This document shows, piece after piece, positions 1-11,104 of a DNA stretch of 64,000 bases; position 1 is the stretch's first letter; the number at the start of each line of letters is the position of its first letter. The position numbers were made by a program, and so were the translations under genes. The notes under the pieces were generated by a model. The model was not told the origin of the DNA. It searched no databases and saw nothing but the letters and a program-made list of their open reading frames with translations. The stretch covers positions 62,001 to 126,000 of the forward strand of contig JAEELD010000009.1 of assembly GCA_016288695.1 (NCBI GenBank). The letters are read 5' to 3'. The stretch comes from Mycoplasmataceae bacterium (GTDB lineage Bacteria > Bacillota_I > Bacilli_A > Mycoplasmatales > Mycoplasmoidaceae).

Positions 1-2565
1 ATATGAAAACTAATAACACTAGTAATAATGTCTTCATTAACTTTGTCATCATTAGTATTTATGATCAGCATAAATGGTAAGTTCGACACTGTTATTGCAC
101 ACACTAACAATAGCAAGAATTTTAAATTTGCCATTGATTTGCCTACCCCAACAATTCAAGGTGGTCAGTATATTCCTATAAATTATGATGTTGATGAAAA
201 TAATTTTTTTACTGGCTTTGGGGCTTCTGGTTATCATCAAGCAGGAAATGACAATAGGGATATAAATTATTTACAGTCAATCTATTATGGGATGGGAGGA
301 GAATTTTCAATTTCTCCAATTCCAATACCAATACCATTTATGGATAAATTCTTTATTGATGAATTAAAATACCCAGACAATTTAATGCCAAAAATTAAAA
401 ATCCTAACAAAAATCAAATATCTAATGAAGATATTCCATTGAACCAATTAATTAATAAACCTATATACAATTCTTCATGACATATTGATTGATATGTGAC
501 ACCTGAAGAAGAAAAAGGAAAAGAAGAATCATCAAATGATCACATAAAAAGTTACAGAAAATCAGTTACATACAATGAGAATGGTAAGGATGATGGTTCA
601 AATTTATGTTCAAATTTATTTTTCCCATACATGGGAGATAGTTTAGGTCAACAAGCAGATTTAATGTACTTAAAAGATAGGACTTTAACAAAAAATGGAT
701 TAGACTACACAGTTGGTGCATTATGACTAAAATCCAATCCATGAGATATTGCTGAATCATTAATGCCTGAGAACACAAAGATATTATGTACAAACTCTCA
801 ACATAATTTTATTGATTTTGTTGGCAATTGCATATACTATGATGAACAATCTGACAACAAATATAAAGAATTGCATGACAGAATATTAAAAGCATTTGAC
901 AATGACATATCTATATGTAAAAAATTCATTAAAAAAAATGAAGATAAAACCAAAAATTATAAATATGAAATTGATAAATCCAATGTTGTCCATATTATTG
1001 CTGCAGCATTGATTAACCAATTTATTAAATTACTAACTACATGTTATACATATAAGGAATGCGCTATGTTAGATTATGGTATTTTTTATAATCAAATTCC
1101 ACTAAGTAAAGAAGAAGAAACATTTACTAAAATTGATGCAAACATTAAAATTGATAACTCCTCTGTTTCAATTATGGGTATAAAATCCAAGCCCGGACAT
1201 AAAACAAAATATATTAATTTAATTGATAAAAATGGTAATAATTTAATTGATAAAATTGCTTACAGTACTAAAGATTTAAAAGCAAAAAATATTTATCCAA
1301 TAATACCTAATGAATATGCAAAACATAAATATAACTTAAAATTGGGTGATGAAATTACATTTACTATTAATAATAGGGCTGATAGAATATCCCATCAGAT
1401 GATAATTGACAATGGAGAAAAGGATGATGATTGAGACAATAAAGTTACATTTAAAATTAGTGGTTTTTGCAATACCTATGAAGACCAAGAATTTTATTGC
1501 GACCAAGATGTTGCAAATAAAATTCTAAAGCTAAAAACTCATTTGGATGATGAAAATGGTAATTTTCATCAACCTCATCATTACTACCTAAATCAATGAA
1601 AAACATTAGGACTAGCACAATGTTTTAGTGGCTTTATGCTTGATACTGAGAATGGTGCTTTCCTTTCCGAATGTGCAGATGCCCCAGAAAAAGAAATATC
1701 AATCTTTGATATTAGTAAATACAAAATAAGCAAAAATGAATATAACTTGACCTCATATGGATTTAATGGAATATTTACAAATAAGTCTAATGGTGGTGTA
1801 GCATTAAGCAACTCTATGTGTCTATATAGTCCTAGTGGTTTATATCCTGGAAATGATAAAATCACAAGCAATGTATTTAGAAATATTTTGCAATATGGAG
1901 GTAACCTACAAATTGCAAATTTAATATCATTGCAAAATAATTTACCAATTTCAAAAGAAATTAATTTGCTTTATGAAAAATGACAAAATACACCAATATC
2001 AAATATACAGAAACGAATAGACGCACATAATGAATTTATTGAAAAGTCTTCAGAATTAATGGCATTGTTGCAAAAATACTATGGATCGCAAGCATATGAA
2101 TCACTTGTGATAGGTGCAATTGATAAAATGTCCCAGCAAACTGTTTATAATAATGTTTCTGACACAATAAATAAAATAACATATGTAATTATTGCAGTAA
2201 TCTCAATTATGACTATATTAATAGTATGCTTAATTTCTAATATGATAGTAAATGACTCTAAACAGTTAGCTGGTCTACTTAAAACATTAGGATATACAGA
2301 AAAAGAAAATATTTTGAATTTTCTTTCAGTTTACTTCCCTGTGGTCATTTTTGGATTATTAATCGCATCCCCTCTATCAATGTGGATGGTTTCCATATAT
2401 AACACTGTTATTTTTTATGGGTTAAAATTATGATTATGCGCGACAATTGAATGATATTTTTATGCGATTAGTTTATGTGGCATAGCTTTCATTTTTCTAA
2501 TTAGCTTAATTAATTCCTTTATTTCGATAAAGAAAAATAAACTAGTTGATCTAATAAAGAACTAA
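1..2565 (+). CDS. FtsX-family ABC transporter permease, 5'-truncated
   Basis: The frame is open at the left edge and reads through several TGA (Trp) codons to a TAA, giving 854 visible residues; the start lies outside the window. A hydrophobic segment occupies about residues 1-22. A large hydrophilic, Asn/Asp-rich presumably extracellular domain follows. The C-terminus holds three membrane segments (about 727-750, 780-802 and 815-842), with the motif LLKTLGYTEKE between the first two. That arrangement is typical of FtsX/MacB permeases, in which a large domain is inserted between the first and the last three helices. The next gene encodes the matching ATPase 17 bases downstream, so the two probably form one exporter or lipoprotein-handling complex. 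The substrate cannot be told from sequence. The family call is firm; the function is inferred. Confidence 0.85.
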
Positions 2566-2582
2566 CTTTTAATTCATCAATT

Positions 2583-4178
2583 ATGAAAAACATAAGCATA
2601 AAAGAAACAAAAAATAAAGATAAGGCAATTTTTTTAAACAAAAAAATTGATAGTATGTTGTCCATGAAAAAATCAATTACTTTAAAACTTGAACAATATA
2701 AAAATGAGCTAGATAAAATAGTAATTTCATCAAAAAAAAATTTCAGAAAATATAAAAAAAATGTGTTGAAAATTATAAATTTTGAAAACAAACTTTTACT
2801 AATCGAAAGCAAAAAAAATAGTTTTGTATATAAAAAATATTTTTTGGATCTACATGAAAAAACAAATGACAATAAAATTGATAGTGTAAAAATTTTAAGT
2901 TTTTTAAATTTTTTAGAAAATATTAATGCCCAAAAAGATGAAAATATCCCTTACAATTTTTTTGTTATTCAAAAACTAAGGCACACAGCAAAAAAATATA
3001 AATTTCTATTAACAAAATTAAAGTATCTTGAGGATATTAAGTTACGTATATACAACTCAAAAAATAAATCTACTTTCTTTTTAATTAAGCAATGTAAAAA
3101 CCTAGAAAAAAGAATTAAATCTCTACAAATTGAATATAAAAACACAGTTGATAGTTATTTTTCACGCTATCATTCCAAATGAGTCACAAGATTAGAAAAA
3201 AGCAAAAAAATGAATTATTACAAAGACCAAAGTGCTGATAATAAATTCAAAAATGAAATAAGAAATAAATCAATAAGTGAAATAAAGGAAGTTGATAAAA
3301 AAATTAAAGAATTAAAAATAAAAATTAACAATCTCCCTAAGGCAGAAAACAAATTAAAAGATGAATACTTGAATGAAATAGAAAAATTAATTTCTGATAA
3401 GAAAAAAATACAAAACTACTATTCTAATTATTTAGACTTTGACAGTCAAGAAAATGCAGTTATTTTAAAAAATGTAGTTAAATATTACAACAATAAAATA
3501 ATTTCTAACAGAATTTTAAATAATGTAAATCTTACTATCAAAAAAGGTGAATTTGTGGTTATATTAGGCCCAAGTGGAAGCGGAAAAACTACGCTTTTAA
3601 ATATTATTTCTGGCATGGATAATGCAAGTAGTGGAACAGTTATAATTTTTGGCAAAGACATAACTAACTATAACCAAAACCAACTTACAAAATTTAGAAG
3701 ACAAAATGTTGGCTATGTATTTCAACATTATGGCTTATTACCTAATTTGACAGTTAAAGAAAATATACAAATTGGGCAGAGACTTCAAAGCAATAAAAAC
3801 AAAATTATCCCTCTTAATGAAATTCTTACTTCAATAGATATGTCATCTCAAATTAATAAGTATCCTAGTGAATTATCAGGTGGGCAACAACAACGAGTTT
3901 CAATTGCTAGAAGCATTGCAAAAAATCCAAATATCTTATTTGGAGATGAACCAACAGGTGCTATAGATACTGAAATGAGTAAACAAGTAATGAAACTTTT
4001 TATTGAAATCAATAAAAAATATAGATCTACAGTAATTATAGTTACCCATAACCCTTTACTTGCTGAATTAGCAACAATGGTTATATATGTTAACAATGGG
4101 AATATTTCTAATATTAAATACAATAATCATCCGAAATCAGTTGATGATTTAAATTGAAATTATAATAGTAAAACCTAA
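2583..4178 (+). CDS. ABC transporter ATPase with long N-terminal coiled-coil extension (LolD/MacB type)
   Basis: This encodes 531 residues when the TGAs at 3180 and 4155 are read as Trp. Residues 1-290 are Lys/Glu-rich and look helical and coiled-coil. From about 291 a complete ATPase follows: Walker A GPSGSGKTT (about 329-337), Q-loop VFQH, signature LSGGQQQR, Walker B ILFGDEPTGA and H-loop VTHN. The ATPase half resembles the LolD/MacB subfamily that partners FtsX-type permeases, and the gene directly follows such a permease. LolD/MacB ATPase domains are normally about 225 residues, so the extension more than doubles the protein. It could contact the permease or a cytosolic partner, but nothing in the sequence fixes that. 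The stop overlaps the convergent pth stop by 4 bases. Confidence 0.9.
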
Positions 4179-4732
4179 AAAGTTGAATTCTTAAAATTAC
4201 TTGTATTCAAATAATTGTTTATTATTTCAATAGTATTAATTATTGTTTTTTTAAGAATAAGTTTTTCAGAACTAGTAAATTTACCAGTAACTCAATCTGA
4301 TATTTTCATATTAACATTTGGTCTCCCGATACCTATTCGAATTCTTTTTATATTTTCTGAATTAAGTTTATTAATAATATCATTTAAACCTTTTTGTCCA
4401 CCACTCGATCCATCACTTCTAACTCTTAATTTGCCAATAGGTAAATTTATATCATCACAAATTATTAGTATGTTAGAAATATCAATGTTATAAAAATTAA
4501 CAATATCTCTAACAAAATCGCCAGATAAATTCATATATGTGAATGGCTTGGAAATAATAATTAATTCATTATTTATTTTTGTCTTTGTAAATCAACCATT
4601 AAATTTATTTTCATCTAAATTCAAATTGTATTTTTTTAATAACTCATCAACAATCTTAAATCCTATATTATGTCTTGTATTATCAAACTCCCTAGGGAAA
4701 TTACCTAGACCAACAATTAATTTTGTACTCAT
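4175..4732 (-). CDS. pth: Peptidyl-tRNA hydrolase
   Basis: The 185-residue product releases peptides from prematurely dropped peptidyl-tRNAs so the tRNA can be reused. It begins [11 protein letters not shown] and carries TRHNIGF with the catalytic-type His, then [25 protein letters not shown] and the glycine-rich [12 protein letters not shown], all Pth hallmarks in the expected order. The usual GLGNPG is altered to GLGNFP. Length is normal for the family. One TGA near the 3' end is read as Trp. The gene lies 8 bases downstream of adhE in the same direction, so both are probably co-transcribed. Confidence 0.95.
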
Positions 4733-4740
4733 AAATAAAA

Positions 4741-7368
4741 TTATTTATTTAACTTTAATTTATCACTAATAACTAAACTTGAAATTTTATTTCCATAATG
4801 CGCATCAATAAATAACTGCTTCAATTCTTGAATTCTTGGTAATCGTGGGTTAGCATTAGTACATTGATCATCAAAAGCTTCTTCAGACATAATATCTAAA
4901 ATTTTATTAAATTCACTATCCTTCACTCCGTATTCTTTAGTTGACTTCCATAAATTTACAGATTTAAATAAATTTTGAATAGATTTAATTAACTTATCTA
5001 TTTTTTCAGATGCAGTTTTCCCAGAAATTCCTAAAGAATCAGCAATTTCACAATACTTTTGACGGGTATTATTATATTGATATTGAGGAAAATACATTTG
5101 CTTTTCATTTTCATATTTTGCAGAATTATATCTTATAACATATGGCAAATAAATTGCATTCGCTGCTCCATGCATAACCCCAAAATGGCCACCAACTTTA
5201 TGAGATAATGAGTGAACAACTCCTAAAAAAGCATTGCCAAAGGCCATACCTGCTATTGTGGCAGCATGAGCTAATGCTTCGCGAGCTTCAATATCATTTC
5301 CTCCATTATCATATGCACGTTTAAGATATTTAAAAATTAATTTAATACCCTCTAATGAGTATGGTCTAGTAAATTCTGTTGCAAGGACAGAAACATATGA
5401 TTCAAAACAATGACTTAGTGCATCTGCTGCTGTAACAGCAGTCATTTTCTGAGGCAATGACATCATGAATTGAGCATCAACTATTGCTATTGTTGGAAGT
5501 AATGAATAATCAGCTAGTGAATATTTTATATGTGTATTGTCATCAGTTATGATAGCAAAAGGAGTAACCTCACTACCAGTACCTGCTGTTGTAGGTATAC
5601 AAACAAGTTGAACCTTTTTTGGTGTAGGGAATTTAACAATACGTTTTCTAATATCCAAGAATCTTATAGCAAGATCTTGAAATTTTATATCAGGATATTC
5701 ATTATACAATCACATCATTTTAGCTGCATCAAGTGAACTTCCGCCACCAAAGGCAATAACTGCTTGAGGATTAAAATTTTTTATTTCTTTAACTCCCCTA
5801 CTAACTGTAGATTTAGTTGGATTTGGTTCAACATCTGTAAATATTTTCGAATTAATGCCATATGAGTTTAAAATTGTCTGTATTTTTTTACCAAATGCAT
5901 TTCAAATAAAGTTATCAGATACAATAAAAACTTTATGAACTCCATCATCTCTTAAATCTTTTAAACCTTCCTCTATACAACCATATTTAAAATAAACTCT
6001 ACTTGGAATTCTCATCCATAACATATTTTCTCTTCTCATAGCTACTTGTTTTATATCCAATAAATTTTCTGGAGAAATATTTTGACTAAAAATATTCCCA
6101 CCAACGGAACCACATCCAATTGTGAATGATGGCATCAATTTAAAGTTATAAAAATCACCAACCCCCCCTAATGATGATGGCGAATTTATAATTAACCTAC
6201 CTGCATTGCAATTGGCTGAAAACTTTTTAATTTTCTCAGTGCCTAAAGATTCATCAACAAATAAAGAAGCAGTATGACCTGGGCCTAATTTTAACAAGTT
6301 TGATTGAATTATTAAAGCATCATCAAAATTCTTAGCTTTATATAAAGAAACAAAATCAGATAATTTTTCATGGGCAAGTGGGTTTGAAGAATCTGTTGAA
6401 TCTGCCTCAACTACCAAAATTTTTGCTCATGATGGTACTTTTATGTCAAATACTTTACTCAAAGACTTAGCATCTTTACCAACAATTTCTGGATTAAGTA
6501 AGTTAGTTCCTTTTGAGAACATCTTATTCTTAATTTTTTTAATATCATCTTTTTTTGTAACAATAAATGCTTGCTGTTTAACAAATTCTGAAATGACAGC
6601 ATTATAATTTTGTTGCAATGCAATTACTGAATTTTCTGTAGCACATATCATCCCATTGTCAAATGTGTTAGATTGGATAATAGAAGCAATAGCCATTTTT
6701 AAATTTGCTGATGTGTCAATTATGGCAGGACAATTGCCAGGCCCCACACCTATTGCTGGTTTACCTGAACTATATGCTGATTTTACAAGACCTGACCCGC
6801 CTGTAGAAAGAATTAAGTCTGATTCTTTCATTAATTCTATTGTTCCATCAATTCCTAAATTATCTGGAATTCAACTTATAATTCCTTTTGGTGCACCTGA
6901 TTTAATAGCTGCATCCAAAATTATTTGAGCTGCTTTAATTGAACATTTTCTTGATCGTGGATGTGGAGAAATTATAATCCCATTTCGTGTTTTTAAGCTT
7001 AATAAACATTTAAATATAACTGTACTTGTAGGGTTTGTTACAGGTATTACAGCACATATAACACCCTTAGGTGTATATATTTTTTTGTAGCCGGAAGCTA
7101 AATCCTCTTCAAAAACTCCACATGTTTGCATAAACTTATATTTGTTGTAAATATATTCTGCAGCAAAATTATTTTTAATTATTTTATCTTCTAAAACACC
7201 CATTCCAGTTTCTTCAATGGCCATTTTTGCTAACATAATTCTTTCACTATTTGCGGCTTTAGAAACCTCATAAAAAATCTTATCTACTTGTTCCTGACTA
7301 AAACAAGCAAAATGCTTTTGTGCAATTTTTACATCATTAACGATTTTTTGAATTTTTGTCATACTCAT
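4741..7368 (-). CDS. adhE: Bifunctional acetaldehyde-CoA / alcohol dehydrogenase
   Basis: The 875-residue product reduces acetyl-CoA to acetaldehyde and then ethanol, regenerating two NAD+. The N-terminal CoA-acylating aldehyde dehydrogenase half contains IPVTNPTST and the catalytic Cys in NGMICATE (about residue 242). The C-terminal iron alcohol dehydrogenase half has [10 protein letters not shown] (about 541), [11 protein letters not shown] and the metal-binding His cluster HSLSHKVGG...HG (about 715-732). Length matches AdhE of other bacteria and both halves look intact. A run of seven G residues lies in the SLGGVGD coding segment near 6171. The start ATGAGTATG follows a TATACT element by 5 bases, suggesting a very short or absent leader. 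With Pta elsewhere in the window this points to mixed ethanol/acetate fermentation. Confidence 0.96.
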
Positions 7369-7373
7369 TATTA

Positions 7374-7379
7374 AGTATA
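7374..7379 (-). promoter_or_regulatory. -10 element TATACT for adhE, leaderless layout
   Basis: On the minus strand TATACT is followed by five bases and then the adhE ATG. Initiation 6-7 bases past a -10 box would place the transcript start at or next to the start codon. No Shine-Dalgarno sequence precedes the gene, which fits a leaderless message. No clear -35 hexamer was seen. Confidence 0.4.
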
Positions 7380-7436
7380 GTTAAAATATAACACAAATTA
7401 CTTTAATGAATTTAGTAATCATTTCATTAAACCCTC

Positions 7437-7754
7437 TTATTCAATATTTTTATTTATGAAATTAATTATCTCTTTATATGTCTTAAAGCCGATAAACTTA
7501 TCATGTAATTTGCCGTTTTTATAGAAATGAATACATGGGATTGACATTATCCCTAATTCTTGGGTCAAATATGCTTCCCTATCAATGTTTAGCTTAAAAA
7601 ATCTAACATTATTAAAATTTGTAGAAGCCTTTTCCAAAAAAGGTGAAAGCATTCTACATGGACCACACCAATCAGCATAAAAATCTACAATAACATTCTT
7701 GTTTGTACTTATGGACTCATTAAAATTTGCTGTTGAAATTTCTATAATTGCCAT
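7437..7754 (-). CDS. trxA: Thioredoxin
   Basis: The 105-residue protein has the redox motif WCGPC in VDFYADWCGPCRM and the cis-Pro segment MSIPCIHFYKNG, as in classical thioredoxins. It is a disulfide reductant recharged by thioredoxin reductase, encoded at 40697. The frame is open further upstream to an ATG at 7790, but the start at 7754 is preferred because AAAGGA sits 8 bases before it and the resulting length is normal. The ribosome site overlaps the end of topA, so topA-trxA are likely co-transcribed. Confidence 0.95.
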   Translation of the reverse strand: MAIIEISTANFNESISTNKNVIVDFYADWCGPCRMLSPFLEKASTNFNNVRFFKLNIDREAYLTQELGIMSIPCIHFYKNGKLHDKFIGFKTYKEIINFINKNIE

Positions 7755-7761
7755 AATAAGA

Positions 7762-9894
7762 TTATCCTTTTTGTTTATCCTTTTTTGCATTTTCTTTCCT
7801 ATTAAGGGAATTTACAATTTCAAAATCTGGCAATGGCTGATTATTTTCAAGACATTCACAAATTTGTTTAATTTGTTTAGATGTTGTATTCATAATAAAC
7901 TTACATTTTGGATAATTACTGCATCCCACAAAATATCGATTAAATTTAGATTTTCGTAATATAAGTTTATTTCCACAATTTGGGCACACATATGACAAAG
8001 TCTCATTTTTGTTGTTTGGAAATTCAACATACTTACACTTAGGAAATGATGAACAACCTATAAATTGAGTTCCATTCTTGTGTGAATATCTATATATAAG
8101 AGGACTTTTGCATAATGGGCAATCTCTACCAACATTCATTGATTTTAATTTAAAATTCTTTTTGGCATCATTTATACATTTTTCAATGATTGGTTGCATT
8201 TCTTTAACTAAATTTTTTCATGATAATTTTCCATCTGCAATATTATCTAAGTCAGTTTCAACTTCATTAGTGAAATTTGTATCAAGCAAAAAACTAAAAT
8301 ACATCTTTAAAAAATTAACAACTTCTATGCCTAATGGCAAAATGTGGTAATTTTTATCTGTTAATTCAGCATATCCCCTTTGAAGTGGCATATTCACCAT
8401 TGATTTATATGTTGATGGGCGCCCAATACCTAATCCATCTAATTCTTTAATAAGTGTTGCTTGACTAAAACGAGGTGGTGGTAATGTTGAATGTTCTTTT
8501 ATTAAAATGGATTGAATTTTTATCTTTGAACCAATAGAGTCCTTCGAAAATATTGGAACTTGATGTATTTCATCCTTATCACTATAAACTTTCTTATATC
8601 CCAAAAACTTTAATACACGTGAATATGTGTAAAATTTATTACCATTGTTGATAACCCTAACAATTGTTGTTTCATATTTTGCCGGAGTCATGAAAGCAGC
8701 AATTGTTCTAGATCAAATTAATTGATATAAAGCAAATTCTTCTGGCTTTATTTTAGATTTTATCGATTCAGGTGTAATAAATGGGTCAATAATACGGACA
8801 GCCTCATGAGCATTTTGAACATTTTTTTCATTTTTTTTATTTAAATAAACAAATTTAAAAAAATAATCATTGCCATAGGTTTTAATAATAAATTTTTCTA
8901 CATTATTTGCAAATGTCTCTGATATCCTTACACTATCAGTTCTGGGATAAGAAATCAAAGCAGCATATTCATTGTCAATTTTAACACCCTCATATAGCTT
9001 TTGGGCTACTGACATTACTTTTGATACTGATCAACCAAGTTTATTTACACCATCTTGTTGTAATGTTGATGTTTTGTATGGATCTTTAGGTTTTACTGTG
9101 TAATATTTAGGATCATCAATGCTATAAATTTTTCATTCGTTGCTAAGTTGTTTTTTTAATAACTCAGCAGAATTAAAATCATTGAAATTAACTCCTGACC
9201 CTTCTTTTTCATTGCTAAATTGAATAGCATTAATTTTATCCTTAATCTTTTGATCAATTTCTCGCAAAAATAATTTATTATTCTTATCAATAATCGGATC
9301 AACTGTTCATCATTTGGTTGGTTTAAATAAATTAATTTCATTTTCACGGTCATAGATAAGTTTTAAAGCTATCGACTGTACACGCCCTGCACTTTTACCA
9401 TGGACCATGTTTCTAAGAATTTTAGAAATTTTATATCCAACTAATCTATCCAAAATGCGCCTTGCAAACTGTGATTCAACCCATTTGATATCAAGCTCTC
9501 TTGGGTTAGATATGGCATGCTGAATTGCTACTTTAGTTATTTCATTGAAAGTAATTCGACTACATTTTAATTGATCTGAACTTGGTAAAACATTATAAAC
9601 ATGCCATGAAATTGCTTCACCTTCTCTATCTGGGTCAGTAGCTAAAAAAATCTTTTTTGCATTTTTAGCAGCAGCTTTAATTTCATTTATTATTTTGTCC
9701 TTACTAATTTTGTTAGTTTTCTTTGAAGGAACAATTCACTTAGGTGTTAATGTTTTTTCATCAAAACCTAAAGAGTTAGTTGGTAAATCTCGAATATGAC
9801 CAATAGTTGCAATTATTTTAAATTCTTTATCATCTAAAAATTTTGATATGGTGTGTATCTTGTTTGGAGATTCAATGATAAGCAAATTATTCAT
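7762..9894 (-). CDS. topA: DNA topoisomerase I
   Basis: The 710-residue type IA topoisomerase relaxes negative supercoils by passing a strand through a transient single-strand break. The toprim start reads MNNLLIIESPNK, followed by ATDPDREGEAI; the catalytic Tyr is in SYPRTDS (about residue 316). The C-terminus carries two zinc-ribbon repeats (CPLC...C...C from about 592 and CPNC...C...C from about 636). Several TGA codons are read as Trp, for instance in LTPKWIVPS. Size and domain order are normal for mollicute TopA. The trxA start follows within 8 bases, and tRNA-Lys lies just upstream in the same direction. Confidence 0.96.
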
Positions 9895-9952
9895 TTTTTA
9901 GTAACAATAAAAATTATACAGAATTAATTTAATACTTGTGAATAGTGACTTA

Positions 9953-10029
9953 TGGTGCTCTGTGAGGGGTTCGAACCCACGACCCAATGATTAAGAGTCA
10001 TTTGCTCTACCAAACTGAGCTAACAGAGC
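9953..10029 (-). tRNA. tRNA-Lys (anticodon CTT)
   Basis: The minus strand folds into a full cloverleaf: acceptor GCTCTGT/ACAGAGC, D arm GCTC...GAGC, anticodon stem AATGA/TCATT with loop CTCTTAA (anticodon CTT), T arm with TTCGAAC, and a genomically encoded CCA end. The T stem has one T-T mismatch. It decodes AAG lysine codons. Confidence 0.97.
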
Positions 10030-10088
10030 ATAAAATATTTATCAATAACCTTTAAAGAGTTAATTCTGTGATATTCATCACTAGATAA

Positions 10089-10116
10089 ATTATACAACTT
10101 AGTTTTGGCGCATCAA
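10089..10116 (-). promoter_or_regulatory. Promoter for tRNA-Lys
   Basis: TTGATG, a 16-base spacer and a perfect TATAAT on the minus strand lie about 60 bases upstream of the tRNA-Lys 5' end. The resulting leader of about 50 bases would be removed during tRNA processing. This is the best-matching two-box promoter I found in the window. Confidence 0.65.
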
Positions 10117-10452
10117 AAATAAGCAGAATTTAATTACTAAATATAACATTTATCCCATAAAGACTTAGACAACATTATTGAAAATTGAAAAAAACAAGAA
10201 AAAACAAATACAAAAACAAATTGTAAATAAAATTTCACAATACAAACTATGATAATCAAGAAAGGAATTGAATATAAATTTTCAAAGTTAGGAGATAATA
10301 TGAAAAAACTAAGAAGCTAAGTAAACTAAAGTTCTAAGAGAAAAATACAAAAAAATAAAGAGAATCTTATCTTTAAGCATTTAATTTATATTAGAGTTAA
10401 GGAATTCAATACTACAGAACTTATTTGAGTAGGAAGGATCAATATATAATAT
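10117..10452. other. Intergenic stretch upstream of the unknown ORF
   Basis: Between the tRNA-Lys promoter and the ORF at 10453 there is no intact gene on either strand. It holds a well-formed ribosome site TTAGGAG at about 10288-10294 followed by a six-codon ORF, and a broken frame described separately. From 10117 to 10285 I see only A-rich sequence without recognisable structure. No RNA gene signature (tmRNA, RNase P, SRP) was seen. Confidence 0.5.
10300..10449 (+). pseudogene. Possible decayed ORF or leader: six-codon MKKLRS frame with in-frame stops
   Basis: ATG at 10300 has one of the strongest ribosome sites in the window (TTAGGAG) but the frame ends after six codons (MKKLRS, TAA at 10318). 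The same frame has a second TAA, then 38 codons of plausible protein (ending IWVGRINI), a third TAA at 10447, and one codon later the ATG of the next ORF. This could be the wreck of a longer N-terminus of that ORF, a short leader peptide, or chance. No homologue is recognised. Confidence 0.2.
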
Positions 10453-10695
10453 ATGAAAATGAGTAAGAAAATCAAAGTTCTCAAATATAAAGTAGTAAAT
10501 ACCAATATAGATGAAAAATTTATTGGTAAGAATTTAGACTTAGAAAGAATTAAAATTAAAAGTGGGCCTACAGCAAAAACAAGAGCAAAAGCTCCAGTTT
10601 GATTTGTTGAGTTTGAAAAAAGAAATAATCAAAGATTTGATAGATTAGAAAATAGAATTGATAGGATAGTTAGAGTTAATAACCTAAAAGAGTAA
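10453..10695 (+). CDS. Unknown 80-residue protein with C-terminal coiled-coil
   Basis: One TGA is read as Trp (APVWFVEFEKR). The protein is basic; the second half, FEKRNNQRFDRLENRIDRI, has heptad spacing of hydrophobic residues and would form an amphipathic helix or coiled coil. AGGAAGG lies 15 bases before the first ATG; an in-frame ATG two codons later is an alternative. It sits alone between two leftward tRNA genes, a common landing site for mobile DNA, and may be a remnant of such an element. I do not recognise a family. A weak hairpin plus T-run follows. Confidence 0.5.
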
Positions 10696-10709
10696 ATAAA
10701 TTTATAAAT

Positions 10710-10758
10710 GTAAGGCATGTCTCAGTTAACGATAAAACCTTACTCGCCAAATTTTTTT
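10710..10758 (+). terminator. Possible terminator after the unknown ORF
   Basis: GTAAGG (10710-10715) pairs with CCTTAC (10738-10743) around a 22-base loop; seven T follow at 10752-10758, eight bases after the stem. The stem is short and the T-run is displaced, so this is weak. Confidence 0.3.
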
Positions 10759-10921
10759 CTTATATTTTATGTTTTTACAATTATTTATTATATTTCAATG
10801 AGCCAACAAGCAAATGTTAATAATAGTTAAGCTTTGCAAAAATACATGAATTGATTTAAACAATACCTTGACAAAATTAATAAAAAACTTAATATTTTAA
10901 TATCAAGACTAATTCCTTTTA

Positions 10922-11009
10922 TGGCGGAGACGATGGGATTCGAACCCATGCATCGTTGCCGACCTAACACCTTAGCAGGGTGTCCTCTTAGCCACTTGAG
11001 TACGTCTCC
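10922..11009 (-). tRNA. tRNA-Ser (anticodon GCT)
   Basis: The minus strand gives acceptor GGAGACG/CGTCTCC, discriminator G73, encoded CCA, anticodon stem ACACC/GGTGT with loop CTGCTAA (anticodon GCT), a long class II variable arm and T loop TTCGAAT. It decodes AGC/AGT serine codons. Confidence 0.97.
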
Positions 11010-11028
11010 ACTAAATAAAATCTAACAT

Positions 11029-11034
11029 ATTATA
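11029..11034 (-). promoter_or_regulatory. -10 box for tRNA-Ser
   Basis: A perfect TATAAT on the minus strand lies 19 bases upstream of the tRNA-Ser 5' end. No convincing -35 box is seen at the usual spacing. Confidence 0.4.
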
Positions 11035-11092
11035 AAACAATATTGTTTTTTATTTTTCTCAACTATCTAGAATAAATATTTAAATTATTGCA

Positions 11093-11098
11093 TATAAT
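11093..11098 (+). promoter_or_regulatory. -10 box for tatD, leaderless layout
   Basis: TATAAT is followed by six bases (CTTTAA) and then the tatD ATG, so transcription should begin at about the start codon. No ribosome site precedes the gene. Confidence 0.5.
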
Positions 11099-11104
11099 CT
11101 TTAA

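Noticed and set aside
1..2565. Series of separate short genes at the left edge
   Set aside because: All fragments lie in one frame separated only by TGA, so they are a single permease gene.
10848..11018. Short + strand frame running through the tRNA-Ser gene, with TTGACA and AATATT boxes nearby
   Set aside because: The frame overlaps a perfect tRNA on the other strand, and the promoter-like boxes point into that tRNA. AT-rich sequence gives such matches by chance.
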